Source: Bolinopsis microptera
Lineage: Eukaryota > Ctenophora > Tentaculata > Lobata > Bolinopsidae
NCBI RefSeq assembly: GCF_026151205.1
Contig: NC_087076.1
Location: 5,138,902-5,198,901, forward strand
Reading direction: 5' to 3'
DNA length: 60,000 nucleotides
Numbering within the stretch: position 1 is the stretch's first letter; the number at the start of each line of letters is the position of its first letter. Shown here piece by piece: positions 1 to 14,430 of this stretch. The notes under the pieces are model-generated. The model ran no database searches and was not told the origin of the DNA. It worked only from the letters and a program-made list of their open reading frames with translations. Made by a program: the position numbers and the translations under genes.

Positions 1-1026
1 ACTGGGATACAGATATTGTTAAGGCTATGTACCATACTCAGACGAAAGCGCACACTCTCGACTGGGATCCAGATATTGTTAGCTTGACCATACTCAGACG
101 ACAGTGTCTCTACTCTAAACTGGGATACGGATATGGTTAAGCTTGTACCATACTCAGACGACAGCGCTCTACTCTAAAACTGGATTACAGATATTGTTAG
201 CTTGTACCATACTCAGTACGACAGTGCTCTACCTCTAAACAGGGATACATATTTTGGTAGCTTGTACCATACACATGACGGACAGTTGCTCTACTCTAAA
301 CAGGGATACAGATATTGTAGCTTGTACCATACTCAGACAGACAGTGCTCTACTCTAAACTGGGATACAGATATTGTTAGCTTGACCATACTCAGACGACA
401 GTGTTCTACTCTAAACTGGATACAGATATTGTCAGCTTGTACCATACTCAACGAACAAGAGCGCTCTACTCTAGACTGGATACAGATATTGTTAGCAGTA
501 CCATAAGCTCAGACGATCAGTGCTCTACTCTAAACTGGATACTGAAATTTGATAGCTTGTACCATGACTCAGAACGACAGCGCTCTACTCTAAACATGGA
601 GTACAGATAAAGTTCGCATGTACCATACACAGAAGACAGCGCTCTAACTCTAACTGTATACAGATATTGTTACTTGTGCCATACTGCCGACACAGCGCTC
701 CCATACTACTCTAAACTGGTATACAGATATTGTTAGCTAGTTACCATACTCAGACGACAGCGCACTACTGTCAACTGGAGATACAGATATTGTTATCTTG
801 TACCAACACAGACGACAGCACACTACTCTAAACTGGGATACAGATTATTGTTAGCTGTACCTTACTCAGCAACGACAGCGCTCTACTCAAACCGTGTGAA
901 ACTTATATTGTTAGCTGTACACTACTCAGACGACAGCGCATGTCTACTCCTAAACTGGTAAACAGATATTGTTAGCTTGTACCATACTCAGACGACATAG
1001 CTCTACTCTCACTGTGATACAGAAGG
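1..1026. repeat. 58-bp satellite A, first block (noisy)
   Basis: About 17 head-to-tail copies of a 58-bp unit. Recognisable unit pieces are CAGATATTGTTAGCTTGTAC, CATACTCAGACGACAGCGC and TCTACTCTAAACTGGGATA. Copies differ mainly by scattered one-base insertions and deletions, so exact copy boundaries drift. No reading frame persists and nothing suggests coding. The window starts inside this block, which is the same family as the long block at about 7,955-14,430. Confidence 0.93.
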
Positions 1027-2830
1027 TTTTTTTACAAATGTCTCAGACCCAAAGCTAGATCGTGAATTTTAGGCAGACCCACTCGACAGCGCCAAATTTT
1101 AGCGCATTTGACCCCAACCCGAATACCCCACTTGCCTCCCAATGTATATTATCATCTCGTAACTTCATAATTAAGGTGGTCCGATATTTCATTTAAAGAG
1201 TAAGTTTTTCGATTCCTCGGCACGTAGCCCGACACGTGGACACGTAGCCGGGCGAACTTCTTTGGTTGGCTAAGGGAGGGGGAAGGCGCAGCCCCCCAGA
1301 ACATTTTTGAGAAATTATGTGTTTTAGAGACGACATTTGGCTTTAAAGAAATTTTAGGACAGTAATAATCAGACATCACAATAATACACATTTGGGGTCT
1401 TAGGGGGGGGGGCGCAGCCGCTGGCCTTCTGGACAAAATTTTGAGAAATAGGTGTTCCAGACTACATTAGAGACGCAAGTATCAGAACATTACAATAATA
1501 CAATGTTGGCTGGGACTGGGGGGGGGGGGGGGGGGGCGCAACCCCCGAAAATATTTGAGAATAGGGTGATGTCAGGACGAACATTGGGCATAAAAAAATT
1601 TGTAGGAGAGCAATAATCAATACTTCAGAATAATATAAAGTTGGAGGCTAGGGGAGCGAACCCCCCAGGAAAATTTTGAGAAATAGGTGATTAAAACGGC
1701 ATTTGGCATTAAAGAAATTTGGGGCTAGTAAAAATCAGACCAATCACAATAATATAAAGTTTGGGGGGACCGGGGGGGGGGGGGGGGCGCAAGCCCCCCA
1801 GAAATTTTTGGAGAAATAATGTTTTTTTAACAGACATTTGCATTAAATAAATTTGTAGGACAGTAAAAAATCAAACATCTACAATAATCTAATAATACAA
1901 AGTAGGTGAGCTAGGGGGGCGCACCCCCCGAAAATTTTGAGAAATAGGGTATTCAGACGACATATAAGCGTTAAAGAAATTTAGTAGGGCAGTAATAATC
2001 CTGAGACATCACAATAATATAAAGTTGGTTGGCATAGGGAGGGGGGGGGGGGGGGGGTGGGGGGGCGCAGCCAATTCAGAAAATTTTTGAGAAATTATGT
2101 GTTCGGACGACATTTGACATTAAAGAAAATTTGTAGACAAGTATGTATAATCTGACATCACAATAATAAGTGGAGGGCTAGGCAAGGCGCAGCCCTGGCC
2201 TTCGGAAACTTTTTGAGAAATAGGATGATCCAGACGACATTTGTGGGACTGCAATAGTTCATACATTACAAAAATACAAGGTTGTGGGCTGGGGGGTGGG
2301 CGCAGTAATAATCAGACATCCACAAAAAGATAAAGTTGTGGACTGGGGGGGGGGGGGGCGCAGCCCCAAGAAAATTTTTAGAAATTATTGATGTAGAACG
2401 ACATTATCATTAAAGAAATGTTGTAGGACGCGATAATACAAAGTTGTGGGTGCAGCCTCCCGGAAAATTTTTGAGAAATGGGGTGTTCCAAACGACAAAT
2501 GTGAGACGCGCATAATCGACATGACAATAATACAAATTGGTGGGCTGGTGGGGGGGCGCAGTAATAATCAGACATCACAATAATAAAAGTTGGGGGACTA
2601 GGGGGGTTGGGTGGGCGCAGCCCCCAAGAAAATTTTTATGAAGAGTAATTTGTTTTAGAACGACGTATGAGGCATTTAATGAAATGTTGTAGAACGCGGC
2701 GGATAATACAAGTTGGGGGTGCAGCCCCCGGAAAATTTTGAGAATAGGTGTTTCAGACGACATTGGCATTAGTAATTTGTATTACAGACATCACAATAAT
2801 ACAAAGTTGGGGGCTAGGGGGAACTCAGTA
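1026..2830. repeat. G-rich ~115-bp satellite C, copy 1
   Basis: About 14 degenerate copies of a unit of roughly 115 bp. Each has a G run followed by GGCGCAGCCCCC, then GAAAATTTTTGAGAAAT, CAGACGACATTTGGCATTAA and CATCACAATAATA. Homopolymer G tracts vary from about 5 to 20. The first 165 bp or so, with AAAGCTAGAT and TTTTAGGCAGACC, is a transition segment that recurs at 14,430. Short translated ORFs on the minus strand here are repeat shadows. Confidence 0.85.
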
Positions 2831-3050
2831 CTTGTCACATTGAATAAGTACATATTTGTATAGTGGGATTGGGAAATACTTTACGAAATGCTAAAGCGAT
2901 GCCCTGTCGTGTCGTTTAATGCAACAGACATAAACACACCCAGCTTACCAAGCGCGACCATTGCATGTGGACTAGGGGGCCTTATTTATTTTGGGGTTCA
3001 ATATTTTTTTCCGGGGGTCTTCCCCTTGGCTACGTGTCTGCGATACTAGT
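2830..3050. other. Junction segment between satellites C and B, copy 1
   Basis: Non-tandem spacer of about 220 bp containing CTTACCAAGCGCGACCATTG and TTTTTTTCCGGGGGTCTTCC. The same segment, with indel differences, recurs at about 16,250-16,470. It therefore belongs to the macro-unit. I see no coding or RNA signal. Confidence 0.7.
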
Positions 3051-5660
3051 TGCCAGACCCAAAACTCTATTAGAGTGCAGTACTCAACATTTTGGTCGCC
3101 AGACCCACTATTCTAGAAGTCCAGACCCACAATCTGGTTGTCATAATCTCCTATACATACTATTCATAGTCCCCCAAATTCTGTTGAACAGAGTGAAGAA
3201 GATTACCATTCTGTTGCCAGATTCACTGCTTCTAGAGAGGAGACCCAATTCTTCTAGTAGGTACAGAGTCAAGACCCACTAATCAAAAATGCAGACCCAC
3301 CAGTCTGGTTGCCCGACGCTCACTTCATCTGAGGCGAAGACCTACCATTCTGGTTGCCAGCCCCACTCTTCTAGAGTGTAGACGCACACAACTGATTAGC
3401 CAGACCCCCGAATCTTGAGTATAACACCCACCTTTCCGGGTTGCCGGACCCACATTCTAGACTCTAGACTCCAGAATCACAATTCTGGTTGCCATATATC
3501 CTATAATCTAGTTTAGACCCCCATTCAGGGTTGACTACTTGACAGAGTGTATACTTACCATTTCTGGTTGCCAGACCCACTCTTCTAGAGTGAAGACCAC
3601 ACATTCTAGAATCTTACCCACCATCATGTTGTGCCAGACCCACTCTTAGCTCGAGGTGGAATGACCCACTATTCAAGAATTCTGACCCACCAATCTTGTT
3701 TCCGATCCGCACTACCCTAAGGTGTCAGACCCACCATTCTGATGCCAGACTCACTCATCTTGGATCCCTTGATAGCGACCCACAATTCTGGTAGCCAGAA
3801 ACCCACTCTTATAGATTGCAGACACACCAATCTAGTTGGCCAGACCTAGCTCATCTAAAGTGTAGACCCACCTATTATTCTAGAGTGAAACCCCACCATC
3901 GGGTTGTCAGACTCACACTTCAAGGGTGTACGTAACACCACCCATTCTGTTGCCAGACCAACTTCTCGATTGCAGACCCCACCATGTTCCAGCATGCCAC
4001 ACCCTCTCTCCATCAAGTCCAACCCCACTACTCTGGTTGGTCCGAGAACCCATTCTTGCAAGGGTGTACTACACCCACCATTCAGGTTCCAGACCAACCC
4101 CCCATTACTATGATTCAGACCCACCATTTCCAGCTGCCAGACCCACCACGATCGGGTGTCAGACCCACTCTTCAAGGGTGGGGGTGGGGGTACGTACACC
4201 CGACCGATTCTGGTTGCCAGACCAACTTCTGAGATTGCAGACCCACATTCCAGCTGCCAAACCACTCATCTCAATGCAATATCTACCACTCTGGTTGTCA
4301 GACCACACTTTAAGGGATGCAGACAGCAGGACCGACCGTCTTGTTGCCAACCCACTTATAGGAATGCAGACCCAACATTCTATCTGCCAGACCCACTCTT
4401 CCCACAAGTGCAGACCCACCACTCTGTTGTCAGAACCCACTCTTGATCTTGAAGCCTGAAGGTTCGACCCACCATTCTGGTTGTTAGCCAACTTCTAGAT
4501 TGCAGACTCCACATTCCTGGCCAGACCCACACTTCTCAAGTGCAGATCCCTACCACTCTGGTTGTCAGACCACTCTTTAAGGCCTGAAGGGTGCAGACCC
4601 ACCATTCATGATGCCAGATCACCACGTCTAGATTGCAGACGCCACCATTCCTAACTGCCAGACCCACTTCTAGATAGCAGACCCAACAGTTCTAGCTGCC
4701 AGACCCACTCTCTCAAAGTGCGCAGACCCACACACTGGTTGTCAGACCCACTCTTCAGGGTGCAGACCCACCACACTGGTTGTCAGACCCCTCTTCAAGG
4801 TGTACGTACAACCCACCCATTCCTGGTTGCCGACCCACTCTAGATTGCAGACCCACCATTCCAGCTGCCAAACCCACTCTTCTCAAGTATCAGACCCACC
4901 ACTCGGGTTCAGACCCACTCTTCAAGGGTGTACGTACACCCACTATTCTCTGGTTGCCAGACCAACTTTATAGATTGCAGTCCGTCCCACCCATTCCACT
5001 GCCAGTTGATGGCCAGACCCACACTTGCTCAGTCCATACCCACCATTCTGGTTTGTCAGACCCACTCTTAAGGTGCAGACTCACCAATTAGCGTCCAGAC
5101 CCACACACGCTTCTCAAGTGACAGACCCACCATCAGGTTGCGGACCCACTCTTGCAAGATTGAAGACTCATTATTCTCGAATGCAGATCCAACAATCTGT
5201 TGCTATACTCAAACTTCTGAGATTTCCATACCCACCATTCCAGCCGCCAACCACTCTTCTCAGGTGCAACCCACCATTCTGGTTGTCAGACACCACTCTT
5301 CTAGAGTGAAGACACATTATTCTCGAAGCAGATCCACAATACTGGTTGCTAGACCACTTCTAGAATGCAGACCCACCATTCCAGCCGCAAGAACCACTCT
5401 TCTCAAGTCAGACCCACATTCGGTTGTCATACCACTCATCAAGGGTTTAGACCCACAGTGTCTGGGTTAACAGACCCACCTTCTAGATTGCAATACCCAC
5501 CGATTCAAGCTGCCAGAGACCCCACTATTCTCAAGTGCACAAACTCCACCACTCGGTTGTCCAGCCCTCTTTAAGGGTACAGACCCATCATCTGTTGCCA
5601 GAACCTTCTAGATGCAGACCCACCATTCTACGGCCAGACCCACTCTTCTCAGTGCAGACC
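3050..5660. repeat. 21-22-bp satellite B with higher-order pattern, copy 1
   Basis: Basic unit of about 21-22 bp built around CAGACCCACCATTCTGGTTG and CCAGACCCACTCTTCTAGA. Variants alternate in a recurring order (GGTTGCCAGACC, GATTGCAGACCC, CAGCTGCCAGACC, CTCAAGTGCAGACC, GGTTGTCAGACC, CAAGGGTGTACG), giving a higher-order unit of about six monomers. Several ORFs of 70-180 aa open in different frames of the same DNA, which is expected of a repeat and is not evidence of protein. Confidence 0.88.
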
Positions 5661-7740
5661 CACCACCAAAGGCAACAGGGTGAATAATATCAACAAATGT
5701 CACGAAATCCCCTCGAACCTGCCACGAGGTGTGGCCTGTGTTGGCACTAACGGGTGGGTGTCTCAGCGTTGTTGAGACAAATTGGGCCTTGGGCCAACTC
5801 AAAGTTCCCATAGGAACCAGGAATCAACACTAACAGCTACCAAGCACCAGAAATTTCTCTTCAGATATCAGGTTACAAATAGTACAGCACACAAAGAGCG
5901 ATACATTGGAGCATGTCCTGGTGATTTAGTAGCTCTACGAGCTACTAAAATCCCAGAACTCTCTTTCACTTTTCCAGCTTTCAGGGTCCCCCATCGAAGT
6001 CACCCCATCCACAGAGCTAGGGGATTCCAATTCGGCTCATCCTGACTACAATACACCACTGATTTGAGTAGTCCTGCACTTCTCCCACCCAGTAACCACT
6101 TTTCAGGTCTTATTCAGTAAAGAACAGCTAATGCGTAAGGCTGACACACGCCTAGTACACAGGCACGTGGATAAGTACAGATTAGGATTAAACCTGACTA
6201 CGAGGACAACACTGAAAGCGAGAATTCCTTACACTTCATCCACAGTAACCCCTTTCAGGGACCGGGTTAGCTTTCCACACTCTTCATATTGAAGGTGACT
6301 GGAACGCTCAACAATCATCTACTAGCAGCAGAGTTAGACTGACAAACGCCTTACTGTTTCTATTCAGATTCTAACATGCGGAAGATCTCAACACTCGTAA
6401 AAAAAACAGTTCATCCTCGGCCATCCTGGCAGAGCTGGCTTTTTCACGAGCCTGCCCCATTGACACGGTGAACCCTTAGTCTACAGTACCCTGGTGGCGA
6501 GCATAGGCTCACTAAAGCATAGAGGACCACTTTAGTTTCGAGACTGCAAAGCTAACCGGATCAGGATAATCATCAATGCAAATGCTTATTGGATGCAAAT
6601 AGAACATTACAATTTATATGCGAATGTCATAACTCAATCTTTGATTAACATTTTTTTTAGCTCGACGTTACATTAAACTTTTCAGGACTGACATACCTCC
6701 TTCAGGTTAATGAGGAAATTCAACCCGCTAATTGCGTTATACATGGCAAGAATCCTGGACTTCTGAATAAACTTATGATCTCCATCAATCATAAATTCCT
6801 CTCATATTCCGCAGGCTGCCATTTAAAGCCTTAACATCACCAGTTTTAACTCCAGGTTCGATCTAACATCTCAGAACCAACTCACTAGGGTAATTCACAT
6901 CGAGTTAGTACTTCGTTCCCAGACATTAAGGAATATACGGCAAAGAACTAGCGGAATAATTCGCAAGGGACGATCAATCCAACAACATCCCCATAGGAAC
7001 CATGAACCCTGTCCTCCCAAATAGCCACACTCAGTGACAAAGGAACATTCCATTCCACTTGTGATGTTTTCCACCACAAATTAAATACAGGAACTTTATT
7101 TTTCTGGAACTCACATCAGATGGCTAACATGGTCGCTTCTCAGAATAGTCACAGCCCACTAGTTTATTTTCAGAACGTGGCAACACAACGTCAACTTCAA
7201 GACGCAAGATTGCGAACGACTTTCAGAGAAGGAACAGCAACATCCCAGCACCTCCTCTACAAGTGCATCCAGATCATGACCGTTCAGAATGAGAATAATT
7301 TGGTAAACTCTACCTTAACACCAGTAACAACATCATAAACTTCAAAGTTGTGGAACAGTCGCCAAGACTGGAAGGGAAAACACTTTGGGTAACTCCTGTA
7401 TCTTCACCAGAACTTTTCCGGCTAAACCCCATACTAGGAACTCAACCTAGGCCCCATCTCCGCATAGAGACATATCTCCCCAAGCTTTGACCTTGCTGCC
7501 GGAAGTCACCTTGTCTACCCCGCAGAATTACAACAACGAAGTGTTTTGCTCTGAGACAGGTAGTGACAGCTTTCAAGACTCCATGGGTCCTGTGCATTGA
7601 TATTTATGTATTTGTATGAATTCGTATATACTTAGGGAGTCCTGGAGTGCAGCTAGCAGCAGAGTTGCATTCTGTGGGCACGGTGAGGAAGGCCTCCATC
7701 TTAACGTAAGAGCCAGAACCGTTGACCAGAACAGGAGAGA
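5660..7740. other. Non-tandem segment U of the macro-unit, copy 1
   Basis: About 2.1 kb of mostly single-copy-looking sequence between satellite B and the next satellite A. It starts near GCAACAGGGTGAATAATATC and ends in a GA microsatellite near 7,735. The same segment recurs at about 19,070-21,165. Small ORFs (for example 5,782-6,045 plus, 7,120-7,338 plus, 7,573-7,911 minus) are not preserved as frames in the second copy, because indels break all of them. I do not recognise any protein. It could be a non-coding part of a large repeat or a decayed or error-broken gene. Confidence 0.6.
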
Positions 7741-7954
7741 GAGAGAATAAGCAACAAATAAAGATGTTTTAAATTTTTGCAAAAAATTTCTCGTCATGGT
7801 AGACACCCTTCGCCAACCCCCCTCACCCCCGTACCCCACCCCCCCTAAAAAACTCATCGGATTTTTGCTTCCCGCGAAACAATGATTTTTTCGAAAATTT
7901 TTGTCAGCCAATCTTTAAATAAAATCAAATATGTAAAAAAAAAAACCGTAGATA
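7741..7954. other. Spacer present only in copy 1, ending in an A run
   Basis: About 210 bp between segment U and the next satellite A block. It contains a CCCCC-rich stretch (7,815-7,850) and a run of A near 7,936-7,946, immediately before satellite A begins. The second macro-copy has no counterpart: there the GA microsatellite runs straight into the TTAGAG array. No gene seen. Confidence 0.6.
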
Positions 7955-10900
7955 CAGATATTTTTATCTTGAACGCATACTCAGACGACAGCGCCTACGC
8001 TAAACTGGGATACAGATATTGTTTAGCTTTGTACCAAACTCAGACAACAGCGCTCTACCTCTAAACAGGGATACAGATATTGTATACTTGTACCAAACTC
8101 ATACGACATGCTTCTCTCTAAACTGGATAACAGAATTGATGTAGCTTGGTAGCCATCCTCAGACACGCGCACTTAACTCTAAACTGACTGGATCTACAGA
8201 TATTGTTAGCTTGTAGCCATACTCAACGACAGCGCTCAACTTCTAAACAGGGATACAGATATTGATAGCTTGTACCATCCTCAGACGACAGCGCTCTACT
8301 CTAAACTAGGATAACAGATATTGTTGCTTGTACCATACTCAGACGACAGCGCTCTACTTCTAAACTGGATACAGATATTGTTAGCTTGTACCATACTCAA
8401 CGACAGCGCTCTACTCTTAAACTGGATACATATATTGGTTAGCATTACGCAAACTCCAGACGACAGCGCTCAACTGTAAACTGTTATCCAGATATTGTTA
8501 GCTTGTACCAAACTCAGACGACAGGCGCTCTACTCTAAACTGGGAAACAGATATTGATTAGCTTGTACCATACTCAGACACAGTGCTCTACTCTAAACTG
8601 GATAACAGATATTGGTTACTTGTACATACTCACGACAGCGCTCTACTCTAAACAGGATAACAGATATTGTATTAGCTTACCATACTCAACGACAGGCTCA
8701 ACTCTAAACTGGATACCGATACTGTTAGCATGTACCAAACTCAGACGACAGCGCTCTACTCTAAACTGGGATACAGATATTTGTATGCTTGTGCATACCG
8801 CAAACGACAGAGCTCTTCTCTAAACTGGGATACCGATATTGTTAGCTTGTACCATACTCAGACGACAGCGCTCTACTGTAAACAGGGATACAGATATTGT
8901 TAGCTTGTACCAGACTCGATACGAACAGCGCACTACTCCTAAACTGATACACATAAAGTAAGCTTGTACCATACTCAGACTCAGCGCTCTACGCTAAACT
9001 GGGATACACATATTGTTTAGCTTGTACCATACTCAACACAGCAGTCTCTACTCTAAACTGGGATATACACATAATGTTAGGCTTGTACCATACTCAGACG
9101 ACAGTGCCACTACTACTCTAAACTGGTATACAGATATTGTTGCGTGTTACCATCTCAGAATAACAGCGTGCTTCTACTGCTAAACGGGATACACATAAGA
9201 AGTTAGCTTGTACCATACTCAGACGACCGTACTCTACTCTAAACTGATAACCGATATTGTTAGCTTGTAGCCATACTCAGACGACAAGCGCTCTACTGTA
9301 AACAGGGATACAGATATGTTATGCTTGTACCATACTCAGGACGACAGCGCTCTACTTCTAAACTAGGATAACAAGATTATTTAGCTTGTACCATATCCAG
9401 ACGACATCGCTCAACTACACTAAACTTGGTATATACAGATATTGTTAGCTGTAACCATACGCAGACACAGGCGCCTCAGACTGTAAACTGGGATACAGAT
9501 AGTGTTAGCTTTTACCGATACTCATACACAGCGCTCTACACTATACTGGGATACAGATATTTTAGCTTGTACCATACTCAACGACAGTGCTCTACTCGAA
9601 ACAGGGATACAGATAGATGTTAGCTTGTACCATACCCCAGACGACAGCGCTCTACTCTAAACGGAGATAAGATATGTTAATCTGTACCCATACTCAGACG
9701 ACAGTGCTTCTAACTCTAAAACTGGGGATACAGAATTTTTTTAGCTTGTAACCAGTACTGCATGACGACAGCGCTCTACTCTAAACGGGATACAGAGAAG
9801 TTAGCTTGTGCCATACTCAGACAACAGCGGTCTACTCTACACTGGATTCAGAATATAAAGTTAGCTTGTAGACCATACTCAACGACAGCTGCTCTACTCT
9901 AAACGGGATAACAGATAATGTTAGCTTTTACAACACTCAACGACAGCGTAAGCGCCTCTCCTCTACACTGGATACAGAATATGTTAGCTTTACCTACTCA
10001 TAACGACAGCGCTCTACTCCTAAAACTGGGATACAGATATTGTAGCTTGAACCATACTCAGACGACAGCGCTCTACTCTTAAACTGGGTACGATATTGTT
10101 TAGCATGAACCAATACTGCAGGAGACGACATGATTCTACTCTAAAAACTGGGATACCAGATATTGTAAGCGTTGTACCATACTAAGACACAGCGCCCTTC
10201 TCTAAACAGGGTACAGATATTGTTAGGCTTGAACCATACTCAGACCTACAGCGCTCAACACTAAACTGGATACAGATATTGTTAGCTTGTACATACTCCA
10301 CGAACAGCGCTCTACTCTAAACTGGATACAGATAATGTTAGCTTGTACCATACTCAGACGACATAGCTCTACTCAACACTAGTGATACAGATATTGTTAG
10401 CATGTACCAAACTCAGAACAGTCGCTCTAAACTCTAAACAGGGATAACAGATATTGTTTACTTGTACCATACTCAGACGACAAGCGCTCAACTCTAAACT
10501 GTGATACAGATATTTTAGCTTGTACCATACACATACGAAACAGCGCTCTACTCTAAACTGGGATACATATATTGTTACTGAACCAAACCAGACACAGCGC
10601 CTACTCATAAACTGGGATACAGATAATGGATTAGCTTTACCAAACTGCAGACACCAGCCGCTCTACACTCAACTGGGATACAGAAATGTTTAGCTTGTAC
10701 CATACTCATACGACAGCGCACTACTGTAACCTGGGATACAGATAATGTTAGCTTGTACCATACTCAGACACGCGCTCTACTCTAAACTGGGATCACATAT
10801 TGTTTAGCTTGTACCATACTCAGTACGACAGTCTCTACACTAAACAGGGATACAGAAAATGTTAGCTTGTACATACCAGACGACAGCGCCATACTACTAA

Positions 10901-13900
10901 ACTGTATACAGATATAGTTAAGCTTTTACCATACTCAGTTACGCCAGCCTCTACACTAAACTTGAGGATACAGATAATTTAGCTTGGTACCATACACAGA
11001 CGCCAGCGCTCTACTCTAAACTGGATAATCAGATATAGTTTACGTGTGCCGATACTCAGACACAGTGCTCGTTCTAAACTGGATTACAATATTGTTAGCT
11101 TGTACCAACCTTCAGACGACAGCGCCTACTGTAAACTGGGATACATAATATTGATAGCTTGTACATACTCAGACGACAGCGCTCTACTCTAACAGGGATA
11201 CAGATATTGTTAGCGATGTACCATACTCAGGACGACAGAGCGCTCTACTGTTAACTGGAATACAGATATTGTTTTCGCTTGTACCATACTCAGACGACAG
11301 CCGCAGCTACACTAAACTAGGATACAGATATTGTTAGCTTGTACCATACTCAGACGACACGCTCTACCCTAAACTGGGATACCAAGAAATTTTATTGTTA
11401 GCTTGTACATACACAGACGACAGCGCTCTACATGTAAACTGGATACAGGATATAATTAGCTTGTACCATACTCAGAACGACAGCGCTCTACTGTAAAACC
11501 GGGAGACAGAAATTTTAGCGTTGTACCATACAACGACATCGCTCAACTCTAAACTGAATACAGATTAATTGTTAGCTTGTACATACACAGACGCCGCGCT
11601 CTTAAACTCTAAAACTGGATACAGATATTAGTTAGCTTTACCAACTCAACGACAGCGCTCTACTCTAAACAGGGATACAGATAATGTTAGCTTGTGCCAT
11701 ACTCAGTACGACAGCGTCTACTCTAAACTGGATACAGAAAAATTTAGCTGTACCATACCTCAGACGACAGGCGCTCTACTCTAACTGGATACAGATATTG
11801 TTAGCTTGTACCGTACCATACTCAAGACGACAGCGCTCGTACTCAAAACTAGGATACAGATATTGTTAGCTGTACCATACACAGACGACAGCGCTCTACT
11901 CTAAACTGGGATACATATATTGTTAGCTTGTACCGATACACAGACGACAGCGCTCTGATCTAAAACTGGGATCAGATATTGTTAGCTGTACCAACTCAGA
12001 CTGACATTGTTCACTCTAAACTGGGATACAGATATGTTAAGCTTGTACCATACTCAGACGACAGCGCTCCTACTCTAACTGGGGATAACAGATATTGTTA
12101 GCTTTGTAACCATACGCCAGACGACAGCGCTCGACACTCTAAAACTGGGATAAACAGATTATTGTTAGCTTGTACCATACTCGAAAAGAACGAAAGCGCT
12201 CTTCTCTAAAACGGGGATACGATATTGTTTAGCTTGTTACCAATTCCAGTACGACAGCGCTGCTACTCGTAAACTTGGGATACAGATATTGTTAGCATGT
12301 ACCATACTCAGACGACGCGCTCAACTCTAACTGGATACAGATATTGTTTAGCTGTACATACTCAACGACAGTGCTCTACACGGAAAACTAGGATACAGAT
12401 ATTGTTAGCTTGTACCATACTCAACGGACAGCGCTCTACTCTAAACTGGATAACAGATATTTTAGCTGTACCATACTCATACGACAGTCGCACTACTCTA
12501 AACTGGGAATCACAGAATGTTAGGCTTGTACCAATACTCGAGACGACAGCGCTCAACTACTAAACAGGGATAACAGATATTGTTAAGCTAGTACCATACA
12601 CAACGACAGTGCTCTACTCTAAACTGGGATCTACAGATATTGTTAGCTTGTCAATGGTACCATATCTCAACGACAGCGCTCTAACTCTAAACTGGGATAC
12701 AGATATTGATAGCTTGTACCCTACTCAGAACGACAGTGTTCTACTCTAAAACTTGGGATACAATATTGTTTAGCTTGTACCATACTCACCGACAGCGTCT
12801 CTACTCTAAACTGGTATACAGATATGTTAGCATGTACCATACTCAGACGACCAGTGCTCTTCATCTAAACTGGATACAGCATATTGTAAGTTGTACATAC
12901 TCATAACGACAGCGCTCAACTCCTAACAGGATACAGATATTGTTTACTTGTACCATACTCAGACGACAGCGCTCCTACTCTAAACTGGGATACAGATATT
13001 GGTTAGCTTGTACCAGACCAGACAACAGTGCTCTAACTCTAAACTGGGATACAGATATTGTTTAGCTTGTACCATAACTCAGACGACAGCGCACTACTCT
13101 AAACTGGGATACAGATATTGTTAGCTAGTACCATACTCAGACGACAGTGTTTACTCTAAACATGGATAACTGATATTGTTAGCTGTAACCATACACACCG
13201 ACAGCGCTCACTGTAAACTGGATCAGAATTGGTTAGCTTTGTACCAATTACTCAACACAGCGCTTCTACTCTAAAGCTAGATACAGCTCGTGTTTTATCT
13301 GTACCATACTCAGACGACAGCGCACTACTAAAACTGGATACAGCTATTGTTACTTTGTACCAACTCAACGACAGCGCTCTACTGTAAACTCTGGGATACA
13401 GATATTGTTTAGCTTGTACCATACTCAGTCCTACAGCGCTCTACTCTAGGACTGGATCACAGATATTGGTTTTAGGCTTGTACCATACTCAGACGACAGT
13501 GCACTATACTCTAAACGGTATACAGGATTTTGTTACTTGTACCATACTCAAAGACAGCGCTCTACTCTAAACTTGGAACGCGATATTGTTAGCTTTAACC
13601 ATACTCAGACGACAGTGCTCTACGCTAAACTGGATAACAGATTTTTGTAAGCTTGTACCATACTCAGACGACAGTGCTCTAACTCTACACGGGATTACAG
13701 ATATTGTTAGCTTGTACCAGACTCAACGACATTGCTCCTACTAAATACACTGGATACAGATAGTGTTACTATGTTTACCAACTCAGACGACAGTGTTCTA
13801 CTCTAAACTGGGATACTGATAATTGAAAGCTGTACCATACTCAGACGACAAGTCGGCTCAACTCTAGACTGGGGAACAGATAATGTTAGCTTTGTACCAT

Positions 13901-14430
13901 ACTCAGACGACAGAAGCACTACTCTAAACTGGATACAGATATAGTAGCTTGTACCCATACTCAGACTGTACATCGCTCTACTCTAAACTGGGATACAGAT
14001 ATTGTTAGGCTTGTACATACTCCCGACTACAGCGCTCTACTCAAAACTGGGATACGATATTGTTAGCTTGTGCCAGACTCAGACGACAGCGCTCTACTCT
14101 AAACCTGGGATACAGATATTTTAGCTTGTACCGATCACTCAGAACGAACGAGCGCTCTACTTACAGTAAAACTGGGATACACCAGATAATGTTACTTGTA
14201 CCATACTCAGACGACAGCGCTCTACTCTAAACAGGATACAGATAATGTTTTAGCTTGTACCATACTCGCCAGAACGAAGCGCTCTACACTAACTGGGATC
14301 GCATGATATAGTTTAGCTTGTACCATAGCTCAGACTACCGCTCTCTACATCTAAACTGGGATACAGAAATGTAGTTAGCTATGTGACCAGACTCAGACGA
14401 CAGTGCTCTACTCTAAACTGGATACAGAAA
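7955..14430. repeat. 58-bp satellite A, long block (~112 copies, noisy)
   Basis: About 6.5 kb of the same 58-bp unit as at 1-1,026, around 112 copies by length. Units keep GATACAGATATTGTTAGC, TTGTACCATACTCAGACGAC and AGCGCTCTACTCTAAACTGG. Divergence is dominated by single-base indels rather than substitutions, and no higher-order pattern is obvious by eye. The 60-90 aa ORFs here are chance openings. Confidence 0.93.

Noticed and set aside
3855-5574. Many overlapping ORFs (up to 177 aa) in satellite B
   Set aside because: All are frames of the same 21-22-bp repeat; the second satellite copy opens different frames.
7573-7911. 112-aa minus-strand ORF with a hydrophobic segment
   Set aside because: Not open in the second macro-copy. 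Its hydrophobic part is translated from a GA microsatellite (CT on the other strand).
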